Assembly (NCBI GenBank): GCA_030549335.1
Contig: CM060187.1
Location: forward strand, 56,936,203-57,000,202
DNA from: Pontederia crassipes
Lineage: Eukaryota > Streptophyta > Magnoliopsida > Commelinales > Pontederiaceae
DNA length: 64,000 nt
Reading direction: 5' to 3'
The first letter of the stretch is position 1; each line of letters begins with the position of its first letter. The notes beneath the pieces are model-generated. The model saw only the letters and a list, made by a program, of their open reading frames with translations. It ran no database searches and was not told the DNA's origin. The translations under genes were made by a program, and so were the position numbers. Positions 49,439 to 59,176 of this stretch are shown here, one piece after another.

Positions 49439-51663
49439 GAAAATAATGGGTATCCCCCCAACTTAAATGGGGGATTGTCCCCTTATAATGCACCAGCCAT
49501 CCGATGCGAATTCGACGGCTGGCGCAGATCAATGAGATCTAACGCGGTTCGACCCGGGCAAACGTGCAGTTCGGGATTCGACTTGTCGCGGTTCGCACAG
49601 ACCGGTTTCAAGAGGTATAAAAAGATGAAAACCCTTCATTTTCTTCTCCTCTCTCTCTCCTCTTCGTTTCTCCACCGCACCGCTCCTCTCTCTCTCCTCT
49701 CCGCGCGCGGCTGCCCAGCGTCGAAAGCCTCCAACTCCTCTCTCTTCCTCTTTAGTGCTTCACCTCCGCGGCGACCTCGTTCGACGCCCCTCACGGCAGA
49801 TCTGCCTGCCGCCGACCCCCGCTCTCCTCTCCTCTGCTCCCTCTCTCCATGCACGGTGGACAGCTACGGAGACGGCTATTCTCGCGGCGCGGCGGACGGT
49901 CGCCCCTTGCGCAGCGGCGACCTCCACGACGACCTCGAGCACCGGATCTCGCCCTTCGCCGACCGCCAACCAGATTTGCGTGTGAAGGGGGCCCGATCCA
50001 AACGTCGACGAGCAGATCCGCGCGGTCCTAACAACGAGCACCCCACCTTGATCCCGCCGAGCGCCGACGTGGTGTTGTCGACCTCCCGCGATCCTGCACC
50101 ATCGCCAACCCCGCACACTGATCCCGTCGAGCGCCGCCGACCTCCGCCGTGGTGCTATCGACCTCCCGGGACTCCGCACCACCGCCGACCCCCGCACCCC
50201 GAGCGCCATGGCCCCCTCACGCCACGAGCACACCGAGCGCCGCCCCGCCGCCACTGAGCTCGCCTTCCCCTCCGTCGCCAAGCTGCTATTAATCCATGTT
50301 AATTCGTTAATTCTTCATTTTTTTGTGTTAATCTCCTTAATTCTGTAATAGTGATTAATAACACTTTTATAAATTCTTCATTTTTTGTGTTAATCACGTT
50401 AATTCTTCATTTTTTTGTGTTAATTCATGTTGTAAACTACTTAAACATTTGTTAATCCATGCTTGGACTTGTTATGTAAAATTCTTTTTCTCGTCAGATT
50501 TGTACAAAACCTCGAATAGCTCCTCTTACTGACACATATCGTAAAAGAGCTCCGCGAAATCCTCTCCATTTTGTTCGTTCATTTTAATCGTGTTGTTTTC
50601 GGATCATTTTATGGTCCATAAATCCATATATAGGTACACAATTCTAAGCATCTCATGAACTCAATGAGTTCTGATTCTTGCAGTTTGATTTGCCTCTGCT
50701 GAAAATTCTTATGCACATTTGCATGAAAGCCAAGTCGACTTCATTACATCAATAACAAAGTAACTTTAAATCATATGACAATAATCATCCTAAATAAACC
50801 AAAAAAATTACAAATGAATGAAGAACATGTGGTGTTTGGCGGTGGAGCTCGGCAGGGATGCTTGGCAGTGCACGAACTCGGCGGACGCGGGGTGGCGGCA
50901 TGCGGCGGCGTGCAGTGGCGCTCGGCGTGCTCGCGGCGTGCAGGAGTGGCGGCGTGCGGGCTCGCTGGTGTGCGGGTTCGGCGGTGGTGTGGGGTCGCGG
51001 GATGTCGTCGCGGTGGCAGTGCACGAGCTCGGCGGCGGCGGGCGGGCGGGAGAGCTCGACAGCGGTGGGCGGGTAGGCTCGACGGCGGCGAGGGGGGCGA
51101 GCTAAGTGGCTGCGGTGCTGCGGGGTCGCGGGAGGTCGTCGCGAAGGTCGACAGCACTACGGCGGAAGTGATAGAAGGTTGGCGGCGGGGTGCTCGATGT
51201 CAGGACGGCACGGATATGCTCGTCGACGATTGGATCGGACCCTCTTCATGCGTAGATCTAGTCAGTGGTTGGCGAAGGGCGAGATCTGGTGCTCTAGGTC
51301 GTCGCGGAGGTTGCCGCTGCGCAGGGGGCAATCGTTGGCCGCGCTGCGCGAGGAGAGAACAGTCGTCTCCGTAGCCGTCCGCCGCGCGCGGAGAGAGAGA
51401 GCGGGGTAGGCGGGCAGATCAGCGACGACGGGTGTCGGAGGAGGTCGCCACGCAGGGGTGAAGCGCTAAGAGGAAGGGAGAGGAGTTGGAGCGATCCGGC
51501 AGCCGTGTGCGAACCGTATTGAACCGCTCATCAAACCGGCTCCGAATCGCGCTACATCTCACACAATATGCGCCCGCCGTCGGATGCTAATCCGACAGTT
51601 GATGTTGCATGGGGAGAGTCCCCCGTTTCAAACGAGAGGACACCCATTATACGCGTGAAATAA
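49430..51663. mobile_element. Long-inverted-repeat (Mutator-like) non-autonomous transposon, copy 2
   Basis: The left end at 49439 (GAAAATAATGGGTATCCCCC) faces a right end at 51654 whose reverse complement is GCGTATAATGGGTGTCCTCT, the same terminus as copy 1 at 18853. The flanks TTGAATTAA (49430-49438) and GTGAAATAA (51655-51663) match at 7 of 9 positions. GC-rich arms of roughly 800 bp are clearly inverted relative to each other: left GATCTCGCCCTTCGCC near 49950 corresponds to right GGCGAAGGGCGAGATC near 51280, and CTACGGAGACGG near 49864 to CCGTCTCCGTAG near 51360. The AT-rich core (50285-50780) has repeated TTAATTCTTCATTTTTTGTG words. The 260-residue open frame at 49475-50257 lies wholly in the left arm and matches no known protein. 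No transposase is seen. Confidence 0.78.
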
Positions 51664-53091
51664 TCAGCGTCCATTGGGCACCATAATGCCATTTATATTA
51701 TGATGATGTGAAAATCAACTAGAAAACTGTCTATTGAAATACTACGCTTTTCCGGCATGAATCATCGTGCGGACGACTTGCTAAATAAATAAAAAAACAC
51801 CTTATCGAATTACATTTCTCATATATAATGATTATTATTACACTCAAAATGTATATCTCAGTAGCTCATCGCATTGTATCAAAGAACTTGCGGATGAGTG
51901 GATGCGAATGCATGGAACCCATAAGTAAATAAATAAAGAGTGTTCTTAGATCTTAAAAACTATGTGAGCTGACATGTTCTCAAGTTTTAAAGCTGAGTTT
52001 TCCGTATCAAAATTTTACAATATTTTGTTTTCATTATTGATTGACTTCACTTTACTTTTCTTATTATTGTAGGACAAACTTTGTAATAATGAAGAAATAA
52101 CTTATATTTTACTATTAAGTCTAATATTTTGTAAGCTTACAAGTTTTATGTTATTGATATACATTTTATAAGTAATAAATAATTATACTTTAAATACTTA
52201 ATATTATTAATGAACTATATAAGTAAGTGATTGGACTGGAGAAATCAGAAAAGACTACATAGTTGATAACTAATAATTATATATATTTTTTTTGTTCACG
52301 TTTGAGTTAATGACACGTATCCATTATCCAATTTTAACTTTGATAGTAATAGAAATAGGAGGGTCCCAGCTCACAGGCGTGCTCCCTGGCAAAAGCTATC
52401 CAATCAGGCGCGTGCTGTGGCCCAGACGATGCTCCTACCCCCCTTTTTCTAATACAGCCCCCTCTTTACACTCTTTTTGAGTCTTACGTTACAAAAAGAA
52501 AAGAACGAACAACAAATACCTGCTCGGAGAGAGCGGGGAAATAAGAAAGTAAAAGGGTACGATTATCACGACAGCCTTTTTTCGACCTGTTCAACCAATT
52601 CGTGCTCAGCATATGGCGAACCACCAAGCGGAGGCGACATCAAGTGCCCGCAAACGTACACCGAACAGCTACACAAAGCGGATAAAAGAACGTGATGACT
52701 CTACATTAACACGTTTCACTCATTTAGTGGATGAAACTTTGTTCGGATCCCACTTTCGCGTTGCGGATCGAGCACTCAACCAGCGAAGGACATTTTTATA
52801 ACATCTTTTGGCGCTTGTCATCGTCGCGTCCGCGGCTTTTTTTTACTCTTCCACCGCGGCCAAGAGGAAGAAAAGGCAGCTCTTATCGTCTGCTTTATTT
52901 TAATCTTCTTTTTGTTCCCAATTCTTCTGCTATTTTATCCTTCGTTTCGTGGCTCGTTCGCCGGAATTTTTTTTGTTGCTGCGACGAGCGGATCGATTGA
53001 GGAGGAGCGGTCGATTTGGGGGCGGCGGCGGCGTCGTTGGGTGAGCGTTGGATCGAGTTGAAGGGGATAGTTCGAGGTTTGGGGATCGAAG
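51664..53091. other. Intergenic region and WLIM2 promoter/5' UTR
   Basis: AT-rich to about 52340, then mixed composition. The last few hundred bases (from about 52790) are T- and C-rich and GC-rich in turn, as in a plant promoter and 5' UTR. No other gene is supported; the frames at 52477-53000 have no domain. Confidence 0.5.
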
Positions 53092-56000
53092 ATGTTTGGG
53101 GGGTCGCAGCACAAGTGCAAGGCCTGCGAGAAGACGGTGTACCTGATGGATCAGCTCACGGCCGACGGCGTGGTCTACCACAAGTCCTGCTTCAAGTGCA
53201 ACCACTGCAAAGGAACCCTCACGGTGCGTGTTAAACCCTGGAATTTCTTTTTGTACCTCTTTTGGATCTTATTTTGGTCTCCTTTAATCGAAGAGCATGA
53301 CGAGTTGGGGAACTTAAGGAGTAGTTGACATTTGGAAATGGAGCTGACCTCAACTGAATGAAAACTAAACGAGGTGTATTTTTCGGGTAGATTTCACGTT
53401 ACGGCCGCTGAACCTGTTTAATAGGCATTTACTTAAAAAAAAGAACAAATTGTCTTTTTCCTTAGGCGCTTGATTATTTGTATTAATAGTTTTTTTATAT
53501 TTCTAGATCACTCAACATCTGATGAATGTTACTACAAGTTATTACACGAGTCCGCACAGATTTGGGGTGCCATTTTTTTTTCGTTTCAATTTTGTATGTC
53601 AGTCGCGTTTGGTTATATGCAGAAAGTCTTGGCAGATAAAGAACATATCATCCTTGTCTTTGAGACCATTGTAGGGAGTCACCCTCGGATCCAATGTTTG
53701 TAGGTCATCGATATAAAGGGAAAAAAGGTTCTTTGACATGGATGAACTGCCTTGTAGCCCTGAAAAGTATTACTCCCCTCTGGTTATTCTAGTCATTTCT
53801 ACATGTTCTTCAGACCTGCAATGTATGAATATGATGGATCTATGTGTACTTGCATTACCAATATATTTTATTGCATTGCCATAAGAAATGCTGAAGAGAA
53901 TCAAGTGTTAGTATCTTCTAATTTTTCTTTCTTCTCTCCATAGCTGAGTACGTACTCTTCGATGGAAGGTGTTTTGTATTGCAAACCTCATTTTGACCAG
54001 CTTTTTAAAGAATCTGGCAACTTCAACAAGAACTTTCAATCACGTGAGGCTTCAATGCGTTTAGAAATAGTTACTCCCATGCTTATAGTGAAAATATCTG
54101 CTTGATATCCTATTCCTTATTCTCTGCAGCTGCAAAATCAGCTGAAAAGACTCCAGGACTGGTAAGTGTTAGAGTTGCCACTTTCATGTTTTCTGTGTTA
54201 TCCTTCTCTTTTTATGTTCTTGCCCTTAATCTTTGAGAGAGTCGTACATTCAACAGACCAGGTCGCCCAGCAAAGCCGCTGCGATGTTCTCTGGTACACA
54301 AGAAAAATGTGCTACTTGTGGGAAAACAGCATATCCGCTGGAGAAGGTTTGGTCACTACACTTTCTGTATCTTTTGTCTCTATATTCTGCCAACATTAAG
54401 TGAATCTCCATTGTCATGTACCTTTTGTGACTTGAGTTCTAGTTAATTATCTAATTAAGTGAATCTCCATTGTTATGGATATTTGCAAACTAGACATGCC
54501 ACATGAACATACAGTCAAATCTGTTTCTAAGCCTGAGTATTTGAATTTTGAACAGCCAAAATTGGCAAGTTGTTGAATGTTGAAATTATCATGCAAAGTA
54601 ATTACGAGATTTAAACAGATTGTGTACGCTCATCCATGTTATTGTATATGTACCGACCGAAGAGTCGTGCTTATGATTTTGAAGTGTTTCTGAGTTGCTT
54701 TTGCAAATTCAATATCTTCTTTGGATATTATTTTTACTGAATTCAAGAGTCATCTTACATTCTTACCATCTCAACCTGGAGTTGTTGATGTTGCTGTTCA
54801 TTCAAACAATACATTGTCAAAACTTGAAATGTTCGAGAACCATTTCTTTTTGAGGAAGGACAAGTTTGTTCTGTCTGATTTTGTGGAATTACATAAGACT
54901 CTTTTTATCTGTTTGAGATTTTCAATATGGAATTTCCCACATTGTATAACTAACATAAACCAAACTTTCAAAATGAAATTCTATTGATTTCTGACGATCA
55001 CTTAGACACAACGGAGTTAGTGCATTAACATAGACACAATGGAGCGAGTGCTTTCGGATATCCGAAAGCATATATCTAGACATGGTAGTTTATTGCCCTT
55101 AGAATTCCTGTGGGTCACTTGGTCCCAACTTAATGGATGACTTTAGAGGTGAGTGATGTTGCATTGATAATGTTTCGATTTCTCATATGAGTGTTTGGCT
55201 AGTCGGTGGGACACACTATGTTTGATATAAACTTGTAGTAGTGATCCCACGTGCATATAGCACATTGTCACCTTCAAACTTTGAAAATGAGATCCTCATT
55301 TGATTTCTATATGGGTGCGTTTGGTTGAAGATATCTAATATTACTTGGAATGGAAAGATGCCAAGGAATGTAATTTAAGGAATCACATTCCAAGCAAAGT
55401 TGAACTTCCATATTTGTTTTAGTTTAATAAAGGAATCACATTCCCCTCCTCTCTCTCTCTTTCTCTCTCTCTCCTAAGTCATTGGAATGGGAGAAAGACA
55501 CTATTTATGGTGGTAATGAAATTCCAACATTTTATAGGAATGTCATTCCAGTTGAAATGTCACATTCCTATTTACATACATAACCAAACATTAGAATCCA
55601 TCATTCCTATTAAGATGCCTAGGAATGTAGAAAAGATAGAATGAACCAAACACACTCTATATGATTTCTGACGAGCACACAGTCACAGGGGAGTGACTGC
55701 ATTTGGGGATCTGCAACCAAATATAAATATGATAAAATTTGTTGCAGTTTGCAATTGTGTGGGGTCATTTGGTCCCAATTTAATGGATGTCTTTGGAGGA
55801 GAGCATGCTACCATTGTTTTGAATTCTCTTTCTTTATGATGGATTGGCTAGTCGGGGAGACCCACTATGCTTGATGTAAACTTGTTGCAGTGATCCCACG
55901 CAATGTTGTCAAAATCGCTAGTTAACTCGTGGAATCGGACGAGTTTACGAAATCATCCAAGGAAAACGAGTCAACTCGAAGGAAAATCGTTCTCAACCAG

Positions 56001-57306
56001 CACACAATAAAATCGCGTGCTGGCTCGTAAAATCGGTGGACACGGCGTCCAGCCGAGTCCACCCAAACCATTTCTTTTTGTTACCTGAGTTCGTGATTCA
56101 CACTATGCCCTAAGTTACTCAAGCCCCAAATCCAAACTGTTCAACATTGCTTCTGTTCACTGCCGCTGGTGTTCGCCACTGCTGTTCGCCACCGCTGGTG
56201 TTCGCCACCGCTGCTGTTCACTTCCGCACGCCGCTGTTCGGGGCATGCCACTGATCGCCGGCGCCAGCTTTTGTTCGCCCCTCTCACGCTCCTTCCTCCT
56301 CTCTCCATCTTCCTTCTCTCTCCTATTCTGCTCACAAGGAGAGCTACCGTGTTCGAGCTAAGGCTTTGCTCGACCAGGGAGGACCAGACAGAAAAATGAC
56401 TAGTTCTCTTTACTCCTACAGTTTTTATTTTTTTTGGTTTCCCGTTTTCTTTTTTTTTTTTTTGTTTGTGACATGGTACAGTCTTTTGGTTTCCTCGTCC
56501 TCTCTCCTATTTTTTTTTGGTTTGTGAATCGGTACAGTTTTTATTTTTTTGGTTTTCTGTTGTTTCTCGTAATGTATTGCTAATTTGTTAATTATTATAA
56601 CTTAATAAATCATAGATTATTAAATAATTGATTATTATTACATTTTCTGAACCATATTGGATTATTAGTTTATAAGTAATTAGGTTCTAAGCAGAATTAC
56701 TATTAATTTAATATAAAATATGATTTTGGTAGAATCGGCTGATCCGTGTTACGATCTCATGTTTTACGTGTTTACTCAGTCCGTGTCAACTCCGATTTAC
56801 GAGTTTGACAACATTGATCCCACGCGTACATCCCACAGGAATAAATCAGGATGATCATCTCCTTTTTGCCTCAAGAAAAAATGAATCTTCTGACGCAGAT
56901 CACCAGTGACCTGTTTGTTTTTTCATCCGAGAGAACTTTGTTATACCTTCCTAAACACTCATACTCATAATGTGTTGTAATTTTATTGAACTTTTTTATA
57001 TTTTAAAAATGTGAATATCAGAAGAATTTTTAGGATGATGTTCTAGAGGATGGTTAAATAATATTCTTTCAATTATGATGTTCTGAACTGTGTCAGGTGA
57101 CTGTTGAAGAGAAGGCTTACCACAAGTCATGTTTCAAATGTTCCCATGGTGGATGTTCCATCACACCCTCAAACTATGCAGCTCTAGAGGGCATCCTTTA
57201 TTGCAAGCACCATTTCTCCCAGCTTTTTAAGGAGAAGGGGAGCTACAACCATCTCATTAAGTCTGCCTCAATCAAGCGTGCTGCTGCACCCGCCCCTGAT
57301 GCCTAA
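53092..57306 (+). CDS. WLIM2: Two-LIM-domain actin-binding protein, WLIM2 type
   Basis: Five exons: 53092-53223, 53944-54043, 54130-54161, 54257-54346 and 57097-57306. All are GT-AG and in phase, giving 187 residues. LIM domain 1 spans about residues 9-60 (CKACEKTVYLMDQL, YHKSCFKCNHC, EGVLYCKPHFDQLF). A linker follows with SPAKSAEKTPGLTRSPSK. LIM domain 2 spans about 106-157 (CATCGKTAYPLEK, YHKSCFKCSHGGC, EGILYCKHHFSQLF). The zinc ligands of both domains are present. The linker and the tail GSYNHLIKSASIKRAAA are characteristic of plant WLIM2. Plant LIM proteins of this type bind and bundle actin filaments in the cytoplasm and can also enter the nucleus. Exons 2-4 are tightly spaced. Intron 4 is 2.75 kb and carries a segmental duplication and two hAT-type insertions. 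Confidence 0.92.
54962..55900 (+). repeat. Direct duplication of about 315 bp in WLIM2 intron 4
   Basis: Sequence from about 54962 to 55276 (starting CAAACTTTCAAAATGA, including TTTGGTCCCAA/TTGGTCCCAAC, GGCTAGTCGG and GTGATCCCACG) recurs from about 55277 onward in the same order. The second copy is diverged, and it is interrupted by a 342-bp MITE at 55314 and a 916-bp hAT-type element at 55901. Removing the MITE and one copy of its target duplication restores collinearity. Confidence 0.75.
55306..55663. mobile_element. hAT-type MITE, 342 bp, with 8-bp target duplication
   Basis: The body 55314-55655 has inverted ends GGTGCGTTTGGTT and (reverse complement of the right end) GTGTGTTTGGTT. It is flanked by a perfect TCTATATG duplication (55306-55313 and 55656-55663). 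The interior contains repeated GGAATG words and an inner pair of GGAATGTGATTCC-like inverted sequences. No coding capacity. Confidence 0.85.
55893..56824. mobile_element. Non-autonomous hAT-type element, 916 bp, with 8-bp target duplication
   Basis: The body 55901-56816 begins CAATGTTGTCAAAATCG and ends with the inverted partner CGAGTTTGACAACATTG. It is flanked by ATCCCACG at 55893-55900 and 56817-56824, a perfect 8-bp duplication. The interior has a minisatellite of GTTCGCCACCGCTG-like units (about 56155-56230) and no transposase. A related terminus is seen at about 39406. Confidence 0.85.
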
Positions 57307-58061
57307 CCCTGCTTCTCGAAAGTTCGATCTTGAAACCTTCTATTTGTTATGTTGTCAACGGGTCTTGGTTGCATGAGATGTATTTATGTACTTTGTGTTC
57401 GAGGAACTACTTCACCTTCAATTAATTGCATAAGGTATGGTGTGCTATCTCCAATCAAGCCCTCCCCTTGTAATCTGCTTTCTCGGAACTTCCTGTGGAT
57501 TATGTTGAAGTGCTGATTAGCATGATTCATCTTCCATGTTCTTTTATGCCTTAAATTGGACATCTATTCATCAATCTAGAATCAATGGTTCACGTGTTTT
57601 TAGGTCAAAATTAAAAGCAATAGACAAGAACTATTCAACGAGATATGGTAGATTGTGCTCTACTGCGTACATTGTGAGTTTGTTATAGCAATGAAACAAA
57701 TCATTGTGTTTCATTTTAAAATGCTTTGAAGTTGAATGTTTGTGCAACGAATCGTCCATCATGAAAGCAGTTGTTTTGCAGCTGGAGAATTTTTGTTGTC
57801 TATTTTACAGTTGTTTACCCCGCTTCTAATATATTTTTATGGATAATGTTCAATGGAATATATATATATACATATTATTTTATTTTAAGATTTAAATTTT
57901 AAATGCTCATGATCGAATTCGTTTTTACTTTTTTATCTAGTAAGTATAACATCGATAATACGTCTTTAACAATAAATGTAAAGGGTTAAGGAGTAATACA
58001 TAAGCCCATTGGGCTGATTCACTAGTCTGGGCGTATCGTGAAAACGCATGATATTTCCACT
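57307..58061. other. Intergenic region between WLIM2 and the small heat shock gene
   Basis: WLIM2 3' UTR followed by AT-rich spacer (57830-57990) that leads into the heat shock promoter. No gene is supported. Confidence 0.5.
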
Positions 58062-58074
58062 TTCCAGAGGCTTC
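58062..58074 (+). promoter_or_regulatory. Heat shock element upstream of the small HSP
   Basis: TTC-CA-GAG-GC-TTC: three alternating 5-bp units with one imperfect centre (GAG instead of GAA). It lies about 77 bp upstream of the TATA box, as expected for an HSF-binding site in a plant small HSP promoter. Confidence 0.6.
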
Positions 58075-58120
58075 TCGTCCCCATCGCGGTTTCGACGGCA
58101 TAATTGCTTGGGAAGCACAA

Positions 58121-58133
58121 GAACTCTCTAGAA
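58121..58133 (+). promoter_or_regulatory. Second, weaker heat shock element
   Basis: GAA-CT-CTC-TA-GAA, with the outer units intact and the centre CTC in place of TTC, immediately before the TATA box. Together with the element at 58062 it forms the proximal heat-shock promoter. Confidence 0.45.
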
Positions 58134-58150
58134 GCGATCGCTGATCATCC

Positions 58151-58157
58151 TATAAAA
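58151..58157 (+). promoter_or_regulatory. TATA box of the small HSP gene
   Basis: TATAAAA about 100 bp before the start codon at 58257. It decides the start: the in-frame ATG at 58104 lies upstream of it and would not be transcribed. Confidence 0.65.
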
Positions 58158-58256
58158 CACAACCCCTGGCCAATCCTTGTGCGTCATCAGACAAGCATCG
58201 CAAATTCGCGTCGAAAACCATCCCGCATCGTCTTCGCAACTTTCGCTATCTCAACC

Positions 58257-58751
58257 ATGTCGCTAACTCCCTTCGGATTCGGCGGCTCTCGCCGGAGCAG
58301 CATCTTTGACCCCTTCTCCGTCGACCTCTGGGACCCCTTCGAGGGCTTCCCCTTCCCTTCCTTCCCCTCTTCGTTGATGCCCTTCCCCCGCCCGTCGTTC
58401 CCGGGCGAGGCCTCCGCCTTCGCCGGCGCCCGCGTCGACTGGAGGGAGACCCCCGAGGCGCACGTCTTCAAGGCCGACCTCCCGGGCATCAAGAAGGAGG
58501 AGCTCAAGGTGGAAGTGGAGGACGGGCGGGTCCTCCAGATCAGCGGCCAGAGGAGCAGGGAGCACGAGAAGACAGACACCTGGCACCGCGTCGAGCGCAG
58601 CAGCGGCCAGTTCATGCGGCGGTTCCGCCTCCCGGAGAACGCCAAGATGGACCAGGTGAAGGCCGCCATGGAGGACGGCGTGCTCACCGTCACCATCCCC
58701 AAGGAGGGGGTCAAGAAGCCCGATGTCAAGTCCATCGAGATCTCCGGTTGA
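58257..58751 (+). CDS. Class I cytosolic small heat shock protein (about 18 kDa)
   Basis: An intronless 164-residue frame. The N-terminal arm contains [19 protein letters not shown] and [12 protein letters not shown], typical of class I plant small HSPs. The alpha-crystallin domain follows (about residues 58-150) with [59 protein letters not shown] and [13 protein letters not shown]. The C-terminal extension KSIEISG carries the I-x-I motif that locks oligomers. These proteins form oligomers that hold unfolding proteins during heat stress in cytosol and nucleus. The frame is open upstream to an ATG at 58104, but that lies 5' of the TATA box, and the family N-terminus starts at 58257. Two heat shock elements precede the TATA box. 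The exon is very GC-rich. Confidence 0.93.
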   Translation: MSLTPFGFGGSRRSSIFDPFSVDLWDPFEGFPFPSFPSSLMPFPRPSFPGEASAFAGARVDWRETPEAHVFKADLPGIKKEELKVEVEDGRVLQISGQRSREHEKTDTWHRVERSSGQFMRRFRLPENAKMDQVKAAMEDGVLTVTIPKEGVKKPDVKSIEISG

Positions 58752-59176
58752 AAAAAAAAACAGTTAAATTTTGTGATGGAATCTGTCTGTTGGGAATAAG
58801 CTACTAGTCGCCGTGTCCTAGATTGTAGCATGAAGTGTGTGACGTCGTGTGGTTGTCTGGGTTTTAGTTTCGAGCTCCGAGTAAAACCAGCGTCGCGTAT
58901 ATTAACATTAACAAGTTTGTAAAGTTCTTTGGTCTTCCTAATTCCTCATCTAAGTTCTTTCCATGTTGCAGTAATTTGGGGGGATCTTTGTAAAGCTCAA
59001 TTTCTCATTACCGGAGAGCTTTTAGCTGCAAATTTTGAAAAAAAGGAAAAAAAATGGTAAATCCATGCTTCTGGTGCAGTTTAAATTAAGCAAAACTGTA
59101 CCAGGCAAGTAATATTCTTGCAAATACAATGGTAAACTAAATCTATAATTTCTATTATAATGAATACAAATTAGCT
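58752..59176. other. 3' flank between the convergent small HSP and proline transporter genes
   Basis: Holds the 3' UTRs of both genes, which converge here. No other feature seen. Confidence 0.5.

Noticed and set aside
58104..58256. Upstream in-frame ATG extending the small HSP by 51 residues
   Set aside because: It lies 5' of the TATA box and within the promoter, and the extension has no family similarity.
58187..58831. 214-codon minus-strand frame opposite the small HSP
   Set aside because: It is an antisense shadow of a GC-rich coding exon, with no domain, while the plus strand is unmistakable.
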